From contig CM070581.1 in assembly GCA_036346355.1 (NCBI GenBank), positions 51,479,849 through 51,543,848 of the forward strand: a stretch of 64,000 bases of DNA, written 5' to 3'. Below are positions 54,926-64,000 of the stretch, one piece after another (the first letter of the stretch is position 1; the number at the start of each line of letters is the position of its first letter). The notes beneath the pieces are model-generated. The model was not told the origin of the DNA. It was given only the letters and a program-made list of their open reading frames with translations, and searched no databases. Origin of the DNA: Rhipidocladum racemiflorum. Lineage: Eukaryota; Streptophyta; Magnoliopsida; Poales; Poaceae. A program made the position numbers and the translations under genes.

Positions 54926-55700
54926 TCGCGTGTGTTTTCGTCGCCTGTGGCGTTCTTTGGGTTTCCCTTCTCCGTCGTTTTGTTTCCGCTGTCATGTCTC
55001 CGGTCTTGTAACCGAGTATTGTAATAAGTAGCCATGTGGCTAATATTTTATAATTATGTTACAATTTCGTTTTGTTCGGCAATGACGTATCGCTGTTGAC
55101 TGTGTGTACTAGCTACTGATCTGGGACTAGTACAGAAATACACAGGAGATTTCGGATAGCTGATCTGGGTTCTCACATCACCTAAAAACCACGTTAAAGC
55201 AAGTTGAGTACGTTGGTACTCGCAAGACTTGTAGTGTTTGCAAAACCTAGAATATATGCAAGCTGAATAGAAAGTGGGTTTCTACTGCTGTTTTGCGGAA
55301 AGCAAAAAATTTGAATTGTAAATACTACTGAATAGTAATGGAAAGCATAAATGAAAGTTTAAGACAGTTTGATAAGTAATTGAAGTAACAAGTAATAAAA
55401 TGGATAATAGTAATCTACTCACGGCCCTTTGTGAGTAAGATAACGAACAAGACCCTCCATGGTCTTATATAAGTAAATACTACAACAAGTGATATTTAAC
55501 TATCGTGAGACATTTCCCAAAGCATTTAATCAAAGTTTTCAAAAATAGAAAACAACTAACTAGTGTGGGTTCACCAAGTCATCCATGACCGTGGATACGG
55601 CTAATCAATTAGATTTGACTCTGCAGAGTTGTACAGCTTTACCCATAAGATATGTTATCCCTTTTTCAAGCTATAAGACACACTTCCTTTGGTATGTCCG

Positions 55701-55860
55701 CGAGGGTTTCTATGAGTTTCTTAGCTGCCCCTGGAGGTGCAGGACCGTCGTCAGCAGCTACACCTTCCCGCAGCAGGAGCGAGGAGGAGGAGGAGGACCC
55801 CTCCCCGCGTGTCTACGAGAGTGACGCGAGCGTCTAGATGTTCTAGTCTGGAGGGCCTTA
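55701..55860 (+). other. Unassigned piece with an acidic ORF end
   Basis: A plus-strand frame reads MSFLAAPGGAGPSSAATPS and then RSRSEEEEEDPSPRVYES to a stop at 55837, preceded by a TTTCTTAG acceptor-like site (about 55722). It could be the last exon of another LTR-resident or captured gene, or the end of a lost 5' LTR. No family was recognised. Confidence 0.3.
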
Positions 55861-56169
55861 TTGTGTGTTTGGTTAGTGGGATGGAGTGGAATGGAACCAT
55901 CCCATCCCACCAAGTCTAGTGTTTGGTTGGAGAGCTGAGGATGACTTGGTTCCAGAAAAGAGAATATTCTCTCTAGATTCGGGACGGCCATGTTCTACAA
56001 ATTTTCTGGAACGCAGCCATCCTACTTGGAATGTGAGAGTGACAGTGGGCCCTGTCTGAGAACCTGGGATGGAACCATTCCATCCCTGAAATCTGGGATG
56101 AAGCCATCCCATCCTGAAATCTGGGATGGAACCATTCCATTCCACCTCACTCTCCAACCAAACACACAA
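55861..56169. mobile_element. Tourist-type MITE (TSD TTA)
   Basis: This 309-bp element begins TTGTGTGTTTGGTT and ends AACCAAACACACAA, perfect inverted complements over 14 bp. Inverted similarity extends further (GGATGGAGTGGAATGGAACC against GGTTCCATTCCA-type runs). TTA flanks both ends (55858-55860 and 56170-56172), the target duplication of PIF/Harbinger-type MITEs. The interior has repeats of TGGGATGGAACCATTCCATCC. Confidence 0.85.
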
Positions 56170-56389
56170 TTAATTTTGTTCGCTAGATCGATTAATAATT
56201 GCTTGTGTTGGTCTGGATCGTGCCGTGGGCAGTTGTGATCCAGCCATCGTTATCAAACTATTTTGATTTAATAAGAGTTTGCTGGTTTCCCTTTCTGTTG
56301 TGTGCTCTTGGCTTTGTGGATGTTGTAGTTCCCCGTTTCTTATCTTTGATTTTCCCTCTTTCCTTTTGCTTTGGCCATCCGTGTTTCAG
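56170..56389 (+). other. Leader before the Tekay gag
   Basis: This is T-rich sequence ending in TTTCAG directly before the gag ATG, resembling an intron end. No primer-binding site or 5' LTR end could be found here, so the element's 5' LTR is missing or displaced. Confidence 0.4.
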
Positions 56390-58093
56390 ATGGAGAACCC
56401 AGGTATAGGACGTGGTCGTGGCAGAGGAAGAGGATGGGGCCGTGGTCGCGGTCATGGTCATGTTCAGTTCCAGGAAGATCACGTGGAACTGCAGCAACAT
56501 GAACAAGAGCATGTGCAACACCCTGCAGCCCAGCAAGAGCCGATACCACCTCCACCCCCGGCTCATCCACCCAATATGGAACAGATGATGGCAATGCAGC
56601 TTCAGCTTTTGCAAGCTTTAGCCCATAATGTCCTCAACCAACCTCAGGCTGCACCAGCTCAAGCCGCAGCGGAGCCGCCTCAGTCCAAATTCGGAGAATT
56701 TATGAGGACCCGGCCTCCGACTTTTGCGGGATCGGTTGATCCACTGGAAGCTGACGACTGGTTGAAGGAAATTGAAAGGAAGCTCTACTTGGCCCAGTGT
56801 GACGAAGTAGAGAGTGTGCGGTTTGCTTCGCACCAGCTTAAGGGGATAGCTGCGAGTTGGTGGGAAAACTACTGTGCTGCCCATGAGGAGGCTTAGAACA
56901 TTGCTTGGAATGAGTTCACCGAGGCTTTCCGAGCTACCCATATTCCTAAGGGAATTATGGAGATGAAAAGGAGAGAGTTCCACAAGTTGCAACAGGGAAA
57001 TATCTCGGTGTCGGAGTATCTGAATCGCTTCACCCAACTGTCACGCTATGCGGCTGCTGATGTCGCAACTAATGAGGCCAAGATTTGGAGGTTCATGGAG
57101 GGCCTTGACCCTAACCTTAAGGTGCACTTAGTATCAAATGACTTCCCGACGTTCCAGCACATGGTCAACAAAGCTTTGATCCAAGAAGACGCTCAGCGTT
57201 AGCTTTTTGAGTCAAGAAAAAGAAAAATGATGTTTCAGAGTCAGTGTGGTGCCAGCAGCTCTAGGCCACGGACTTTCCCGCAGCAGCCCAGTAGGCCAGC
57301 AGCACCCACTATGTCTAGGACCACAATGTCCACCCCTCGCCCAGTCGGTCAAGCCCCTGCCGGCAATGCAGGAAACCAAGCCCAAAGGAGCAACACCGCA
57401 ACGGCGGGAGTGCAATGCTTCAATTGCAGGGAGATGGGACACTATGCCAGCAACTGCCCACAGAAGCGCCAGCCCGTCACCCCGGTATGGTTTAACCTGG
57501 GATCTACACCAGCCCGTGCTCCAGCGCCAGCGCAAGGAAGAGGTACGCCGCAGACCCCGCGTACACCGAGGACTGCTGGAAGAGGGCGTGTGAATCACAT
57601 CACTACTGAGGAGGCTCAAGATGCGCCAGATGTGGTCTATGGTAAGTTTTACGTTAACACAGTACCTGCTTCAGTTATGTTTGATTCTGGTGCAACGCAT
57701 TCCTTCATATCAGAGTACTTGGTTAAAAAGCATGATTGGGATATAGTTCAATTAAGGAACCCTTTATTAGTTCAATCTCCGGGTAAAGAATTAAGAACAA
57801 CTGATATTTGCCCAAAAATGGACATAGTTATACAAGGGGTAAAGTTCCCAGTGAACTTAATATTATTGGATACTAAGGGTATCGAAGTAATCCTCGGTAT
57901 GGATTGGTTAACAAAGTATAAGGGTCAGATAGATTGTGCTGGTAGAGCTATCTCCCTTACTAGCCCTGAGGGAATTCGAGTGGAATTCTTGTCCAATCTT
58001 TCCTTTAAGGGGGGTAGTACCCTGAATCATTTGAAAGGGGCATCGTTGGAAAAGGTGCCTATAGTGAATGAATACCCGGACGTGTTTCCTTAA
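56390..58093 (+). pseudogene. Tekay/Del chromovirus gag and protease, three stops
   Basis: The ATG at 56390 opens a Gly/Arg-rich basic start (GRGRGRGRGWGRGRGHGH). The capsid region follows (FGEFMRTRPPTFAGSVDPLE, then LKGIAASWWENY and EMKRREFHKLQQGNISV). Next come a CCHC knuckle, CFNCREMGHYASNC, and the protease motif VMFDSGATHSFI with VILGMDWL. In-frame stops interrupt it at 56894-56896 (TAG), 57200-57202 (TAG) and 58091-58093 (TAA), with the frame continuing after each. Two of the three are TAG where relatives probably have CAG. A full polyprotein cannot be made. Confidence 0.9.
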
Positions 58094-58105
58094 GACCTAC
58101 CCGGT

Positions 58106-60976
58106 ATGCCACCAGATCGGGACATTGAGTTCGTAATCGAGCTTGTACCGGGTACAGCTCCGATTTCGAAAAGGCCTTACCGGCTACCTGCCAATGAATT
58201 AGTTGAAATGAAGAAGCAGATTGCAGAGTTGCAGGAGAAAGGATTCATCAGGCCAAGTTCTTCGCCTTGGGGATCGCCGGTAATCTTCGTCACAAAGAAG
58301 GATGGTAGTCTGAGGATGTGCATAGATTATCGTTCCTTGAATGAGGTGACAATCAAGAATAAGTATCCGTTGCCTCAGATAGATGATCTGTTTGACCAGT
58401 TGAAAGGAGCTCAAGTCTTCTCCAAAATAAATTTGAGATCAGGATATCATCAGCTTAAGATAAGGAAGGAAGATATCCCAAAGACAGCCTTCACTACCAG
58501 ATATGGACTATATGAGTTTACAGTAATGTCGTTCGGGTTGACAAATGCCCCTTCCTATTTCATGAATCTGATGAATAAGGTATTCATGGAATACTTAGAC
58601 AAGTTTGTAGTAGTCTTCATTGTCGACATTCTTGTTTATTCCAAGAGTCGAAAAGAACATGAAGACCATCTGAGAATAGTTCTGGAAAAGTTAAGAGAGC
58701 ATCAGCTGTATGCTAAGTTTAGCAAATGTGACTTTTGGTTGAAGGAAGTTTCTTTCCTAGGTCATGTGATTTTTGCTGGAGGAGTGGCGGTGGATCCGGC
58801 GAAAGTGAGAGATGTTTTGGATTGGACGCAACCCAAGTCAGTCCCAGACATCAGAAGTTTTCTTGGATTAGCTGGTTATTATCGAAGATTCATTGAAGGA
58901 TTCTCAAGGATTGCAAGACCTCTCACGCAGCTTCTGAAGAAGGAGAAGAAGTTTGAATGGACTAAATCTTGTGAACAGAGTTTTCAAGAACTAAAGAAGA
59001 GGTTAACTTCAGCACCAGTGCTGGTCCTGCCGGATATTCATAAGGACTTTGAAGTTTATTGTGATGCCTCGAAACTAGGACTTGGATGTGTTTTAATGCA
59101 AGAAGGCAAGGTGATAGCCTATGCTTCGAGACAACTGCGACCTCATGAAGAAAACTATCCGACTCATGATTTGGAGTTAGCTGCAGTTGTGCATGCACTT
59201 AAGATATGGAGACACTATTTAATTGGAAATAGATGTGAAATTTATACGGATCACAAGAGTCTGAAATATATTTTCACTCAGTCTAATCTCAACTTAAGGC
59301 AGAGAAGATGGTTGGAGTTGGTGAAAGACTATAATGTTGGAATCCATTACCACCTTGGAAAGGCTAATGTTGTTGCAGATGCATTGAGCAGAAAGAGCTA
59401 CTGCAACAATATTATGGTACAGGAAAATCAACCAGCGCTTCATGAAGAATTCCAATGCCTTAACTTGGAATTGGTGAATGAAGGTTGTATTTTCAATGTT
59501 GAAATACAATCAACCCTAGAAGAGCAGATCCGAGAGGCTCAAAAGAAGGATAAGGATATTGCGAACCTCAAGGAAGAGTTAAAGAAAGGAAAACACCCTG
59601 GATTTTCCGAAGATGAGAAAGGTACTGTTTGGTTCGAAAAAAGGATAGTAGTCCCTAACCAACAGGAAATCAAAGATGTGGTCTTGAAAGAAGCTCATGA
59701 TTCTGTGTATTCTATTCACCCGGGAGGTACAAAGATGTACTCAGACTTAAAGGAAAAATATTGGTGGTCCAATATGAAGAAAGAAGTGGCTGAGTTTGTA
59801 GCTCGGTGTGATGTTTGCCAATTGGTGAAGGCAGAGCATCAGAGACCCACCGGATTGTTGCAGCTATTGCAAGTACCCGTTTGGAAATGGGAAGAAATTG
59901 GAATGGATTTTATCACTGGATTACCCAAAACCAAATCTGGATACGACTCCATTTGGGTCATTGTGGACAGATTAACCAAAGTGGCCCACTTTATTCCTGT
60001 GAAGACAACCTATTCTGGTGATAAGCTCACAGAGTTGTATTTGGCCAAGATTGTGTGTTTGCATGGTGTGCCAAATAAGATTGTGTCGGATCGAGGTTCT
60101 CAATTTACCTCGAGGTTTTGGCAGAAGTTGCATGAGGTGTTAGGTACGAAATTGAACTTTAGCACTGCGTACCACCCTCAGACAGATGGACAAACGGAAA
60201 GAATAAATCAAATATTGGAAGATATGCTGAGAGCTTGTGCTTTAACTTATAAAGGTTCGTGGGATCAAAATTTGCCCTATGCCGAGTTTTCGTATAACAA
60301 TAGTTATCAGTCAAGTCTGAAGATGGCACCTTTTGAGGCTTTGTATGGGAGAAAGTGCCGAACACCCTTGTATTGGAAGGAAACCAAAGGTGGACAGACA
60401 ATTGGACCTGACATTCTGAAGGAAGCCGAAGAGCAGGTTAAGGTGGTCCGTGAGAATCTGAAGACAGCTCAGTCGAGACAGAAAAGCTATGCTGGTAATC
60501 GTCGACGTGAATTAAGTTTTGCACCTGGTGATCATGTGTATCTGAAAGTTTCACCTCTGAAGGGAGTGCGCCGATTCCGAGTTAGTGGGAAGTTAGCGCC
60601 CCGCTATATTGGTCCATTTCCAGTGGTTGCCAGAAGAGGAGAAGTCGCCTATAAGTTGGAGCTACCTCCCCAGCTATCCGGAGTACATGATGTCTTTCAT
60701 GTGTCTCAGTTGAAGAAGTGTCTCAGAGTACCCGAGCATCAGATGCCTTTTGAAAAGATGGAATTGAAAGAAGACCTGTTGTATCCTGAGTATCCTGTCA
60801 AGATTTTGGATGAAGCCGAGCGTCGAACCCGAAGTCGTGTAATCAAATTCTGCAAGGTGCAGTGGAGCAATCATTCCGAAAAGGAAGCTACCTGGGAGCG
60901 AGAAGAGGATCTACGAGCAAAGTTTCCTGATCTTTTACTTTCTCCGTCCGAATCTCGGGGACGAGATTCTCTCTAA
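58106..60976 (+). pseudogene. Tekay/Del chromovirus pol (RT, RNase H, integrase, chromodomain)
   Basis: This is a 956-codon open frame continuing gag after the TAA at 58091. RT motifs include SPWGSPVIFVTKKDGS and MSFGLTNAPSYF, but the catalytic FIDD reads FIVD here (GTC at 58622-58624), removing one metal-binding Asp. RNase H (VYCDASKLGLGCVLMQ, YTDHKSL, ADALSRK), the integrase HHCC finger (HPGG...CDVCQ) and the core (GMDFITGLP, SDRGSQFTS) look intact. The end of the integrase and a chromodomain (YPVKILDEAERR, then VQWSNHSEKEATWE) finish it. Chromodomains target such elements to heterochromatin. The stop codon TAA (60974-60976) overlaps the polypurine tract. Confidence 0.92.
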
Positions 60977-60987
60977 GGGGGTAGGTT
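60974..60987 (+). other. Polypurine tract of the Tekay element
   Basis: TAAGGGGGTAGG immediately precedes the 3' LTR and primes plus-strand DNA synthesis in the element's life cycle. It begins within the pol stop codon. Confidence 0.8.
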
Positions 60988-63900
60988 TCTAACATCCTCA
61001 GTTTCACTTTCTGGAAAAAAATCTAATATAAATTAATTAAATTCAAAATTTGGAGTTTCATTGGTGTTTAATTTAACCTGGCATCCTTTCCCATCCAAAA
61101 TCGGAATTCAATTCCTCTCCGTTCGAAAAATCGAATTTCCAGGTTCCCGCTAGTACCCGAAATTTCACCCAAGTCCAAAAATGCTCCAAAAATCATGGAA
61201 CCTATTGTATTAGGTCCCAAATATTCTAAAAATATTTTGGGAATTTTCCCAAGATTTTTGGAGGTTCTCTGGTATTTTATCCCGTGCGGCTTTTGTTTAA
61301 TGCCCGCTATTCACTCCAGAATATTAAATTCTCCAAATTTCATCCAAATTCAGCGAAACCAATTTTATTGGGGTCCAAATATTCCAAAATAGTTCTAGGA
61401 ATTTTTCTAGAATTTTTAGACCATTTTCCTAATTTTTCTCGTGCACGAATCTCTTCACTTACCCTTGGCCAATGAGGAGGCGACACGTGGCGCTACAGTG
61501 CTCACCTTCTTCAACCTCAGGCTGGACACGATACAGAGAGCTTCTCAAGTTTCCATCCATAGCCGCCATGCTTCAAAGTGCCATAACTCCCTACTCAATG
61601 CTCCGATTTGCGAACGGCCGGATCCGTTGGAACCGTGATGACGAATCCTTTCCGTTCCCCATGATCTTCATCCCTAACTCGCACCGGAAATGATTCAATC
61701 TTCCAAAAACCAAATTTGGCATTAATGCCCATAACTTTGCCGTTTCTTCCCCAAATCGCGCACCACCGGTTTCTAAACCTCCGTGGCGGAGTCCTCTTTC
61801 CATAGCATACACCCTTCTTTTGCCTCTCACCGTTGTTCATCCGGTAGATTGAGAAAACCGGCGCCTTGACACGTTTTTGCGTGTTCTTCTTGTTCATCAT
61901 CCTAACTTCCTCTTCGGTGGTTCAATCTCCATTCCGTTTGTTTCCTCGTGTTAGCATGGGTGTCTAGATTCTAATTCATCCATCAATTTTAGGTTTCATC
62001 GAGATTTGACGACGAATTTCGTGTTGGAATCAATTCGGCCGGACCACCGTTCTTCGTCGATTTCGTCTTCTCCGGTGACATTGGATTCAATTCCTTGCAA
62101 TCTTAGGTCCTTCTAGATGTTGTTTAGATGATCCATTACCCCATTAGTGTTGCCATATTCAAATTTTGTGAGAAATTTTGGATTTCGGAAATTTTGGGTT
62201 GGCTCTGTTTTTGCCATGCTCGTGCGCATGCCGCCGGCTCGCTGGCCGCCGTCGCACCGCCTCCGGCTGGTTCGCCCGCACCGCCAAGACCCGGAGCCCG
62301 CCGACGCTTGGCTGTCGCCGCCGCTCACCGCCGCCGCCGGCCTCGGCCACCGTGCCACGCCACGCAGCGCCGCTTTCCGGCCGTTGCGCGCTTTGGCGCG
62401 CCGTCGCCGGCCCTCCGCCCCACTGTCTTGCCGCCACCGGCCGTCGCCGAGCCCTCTCCTGCCGGCGCCCTTGGAGCTTCTTGGTCCTCTGTTATTTGCC
62501 CAAGGAAGAAGAAGCTCTATCTCTATGACAGCTTGGTCCCACACTCCATAGACTCCAATTAATTCCAAAAATCAGAAAAATTAGAAAAAGGAATATTCCG
62601 GCAATATTCCTCGGTTTTCTATTTTCCAGCATTTTTCCCTCTTCGGAAGCTCATAACTTTTCCGTCCGAACTACGATTGACTCCTTTCAAGTTCCTAAAT
62701 TCATCTAAACTCAATACCTACCTGCCAGTACTACTTTTATAATTTTTGGATTTTATTTGTTTTATTGTTATTTATTGGTTATCCCGTTTTGCGCGTAGCC
62801 GAGGAGCCGTCCGAGTCCGCCGACCCCGCCGCCGAACTACAAGGTTTCGACTCCCTCGCCGCAACTGAAGGTAAGTCCCTTGACGCATTTTGATCCTATG
62901 ATTGCAAATGTTTTAACGTGTTTTATAAACTTGCATTGCTATGTTTATCATCGTATGTCAAATATAGATGAATAGTTAATCTTATTTGCGATTTCCTCCT
63001 TTGTTATTGACATCCATGTTTACTTGTAACCCTAGGACTTTTGCTATGCCATGTTTACCTTATATGGTGACCTTTGTTGAATAGTACGATATAATTGCTT
63101 CGGGCCAACCTTGATGAAAATGACCTATGGGTGGGATTATACAAAAGTGATGATTTAAAGTGTGATTTGGAAATGATTATAAAGATTTTGGTACTGTTTT
63201 TCTAAAATAAAAGAAAAAGGAAAAATGATTTGGACTTGGGCGGTATGAAATGTCGGGTGGGTGCAGATTGAGCACTAGTTTGCATTGTGCATATACCGCC
63301 CCAAGTTAATTAAGGACCAACGCTTATGACTGTTCATTCTAAGCATAACCGTACTACCACATGTCTAACATGGTACAACATGGCTAAATAATTTGTAGAA
63401 ACGTAACTTAGACTCGCCAGTTGGTGGAATATGGGTGCCAGATAGCGGCAAGTTGTACTCCCCACACGGCGCAAGAGGGGGCTTCTGTACTGGGTAGATA
63501 GAACCCTAACAGCGGTGAAACCTCAGCGGGTGAGTCGGGTTAGGCGTATACATTGTAAAGGCCTTGTCATGATCTCTCCACCGGCACACCAAAGGAAGTG
63601 TGTTAATCCGAAGGCAACAAGAGATGATCATGTCTTGTGGGTAAAGCTGTACACCTCTGCAGAGTTAAAACTATTCGAATAGCCGTGCCTACGGTCAAGG
63701 GCAAAGTAAAGAATGCTTTCATACTGGTAGACTTTCATTTTAGTTTTGAAATTAAATGATGTTTTGGGATTCGGGAGTGGTTAGAACTCTCGGATGTTTA
63801 ATTGGCGGATTGAGCCAACCAGGTAGATGGAACCTGTTTTTATGTCATGACGGATAGAATTATGTGTGGATAATCTTGATCTTTTAAATTGTGGCGGATA

Positions 63901-64000
63901 AAGCCCTTATACTAGTGTTGGTGGATAGAACCTTCACTGCAATATTACATAATTCAATTGTTAAAAAGAATTGCTAAAATATGCTTTGTGAAACTTATTA
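60988..64000 (+). mobile_element. 3' LTR of the Tekay element (family C), runs off the window
   Basis: It matches the solo LTR at 51653 almost throughout, but begins TCTAACATCC instead of TGTAACATCC. About 470 bp would remain beyond the window. It holds the GC-rich block (62220-62470), micro-exon 62799-62870 with a GTAAGT donor, and the conserved block (63634-63688). The hairpin and last exon lie beyond 64000. GC-rich ORFs on both strands at 62113-62568 are not called as genes. Confidence 0.92.
62799..62870 (+). other. Acidic micro-exon in LTR C
   Basis: This is 72 nt between GCGCGTAG and GTAAGT, the only copy here with a canonical GT donor. In phase 1 it encodes AEEPSESADPAAELQGFD then SLAATE. 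Confidence 0.55.

Larger units (their letters stand above)
51653..55177 (+). mobile_element. Solo LTR (3525 bp), Tekay-like family B, TSD TCACC
   Basis: It begins TGTAACATCCTC and ends GGGTTCTCACA, with TCACC duplicated at 51648-51652 and 55178-55182. It is very close to the 3' LTR of the gag-pol element (60988 on), apart from the GC-rich block (52880-53220) and a small rearrangement near 54240-54265. It holds the micro-exon (53536-53607), the conserved block (54344-54398), the hairpin (54808-54825) and an acidic last exon (54852-54925). Confidence 0.92.
51339..55700 (-). mobile_element. LTR fragment (family E), minus strand, interrupted by a solo LTR
   Basis: Read on the minus strand it ends GAGGGTCTCACA at 51339 and aligns with the fragment at 19881-20410. 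It includes a hairpin (55205-55222, one mismatch) and a degenerate form of the conserved block (CTCTGCAGAGTTGTACAGC.TTACCC at about 55620-55650). It is split at TCACC by the solo LTR at 51653-55177. Similarity fades beyond about 55700, so its 5' part is missing. Confidence 0.7.

Noticed and set aside
51653..55177. Considered as the 5' LTR of the gag-pol element at 56390
   Set aside because: It has its own exact 5-bp target duplication, its flanks join into another LTR, and no primer-binding site follows it.

Overview
This window is nuclear DNA from a flowering plant, almost certainly a grass (Poaceae). The evidence is a Pik/RGA5-like coiled-coil NLR resistance gene, Stowaway- and Tourist-type MITEs, a Mutator-like transposase next to a plant-mobile-domain (PMD) gene, Tat/Retand and Tekay/Del Gypsy elements and SIRE-like Copia elements. 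No bacterial, organellar or CRISPR feature was seen. I cannot name the species.

1-17.1 kb is a decayed DNA-transposon landscape. Positions 475-2545 are AT-rich tandem repeats. A GC-palindrome block lies at 2548-2835, and a diverged inverted copy lies at 16740-17105. Between them, all on the minus strand, are a TATA box (5.8 kb) with a small gene region encoding a Cys-rich (GRF-like)/coiled-coil protein (4.93-3.35 kb), and a second TATA box (16.6 kb) followed by a Mutator-like transposase pseudogene (13.6-10.9 kb) and a PMD pseudogene (10.74-8.07 kb). A 931-bp hAT element with an exact 8-bp target duplication sits at 6109-7039. Tandem arrays of about 187-bp (7.2-7.7 kb) and about 523-bp (13.75-15.26 kb) units fill noncoding parts.

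17.1-48.3 kb is one CC-NBS-LRR gene on the plus strand that has been blown apart. Exon 1 (17519-18336) holds the CC domain and P-loop and has an in-frame TAG at codon 191. A roughly 17-kb intron is packed with a Stowaway MITE, an LTR fragment, a minus-strand Tat/Retand Gypsy element carrying a nested 3.45-kb solo LTR, and a truncated Copia. Exon 2 resumes at 35347 (kinase-2 to RNBS-D). It is split at 35859/46785 by a 10.9-kb SIRE-like Copia element with a TGGAT target duplication, and one LTR of that element is itself split by a 4.65-kb solo LTR with an ATGTG duplication. Joining the two exons and removing one TGGAT gives 2805 nt, exactly 935 codons, so the TAG is the only other coding lesion seen.

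48.3-64 kb is intergenic sequence with a MITE, then a minus-strand LTR fragment holding a nested 3.5-kb solo LTR, a Tourist MITE, and a Tekay/Del chromovirus gag-pol (56390-60976). That gag-pol has three premature stops and a mutated RT catalytic motif. Its 3' LTR runs off the window, and no 5' LTR is visible.

The least expected pattern is inside the giant (3.4-4.7 kb) LTRs. Several divergent copies share a hairpin (TGAGTAC-loop-GTACTCA), a near-invariant block of about 54 bp with two palindromes, and gene-like splice signals around an acidic micro-exon and an acidic last exon whose phases match in most copies. This suggests a conserved LTR-resident spliced ORF, which needs transcript evidence.
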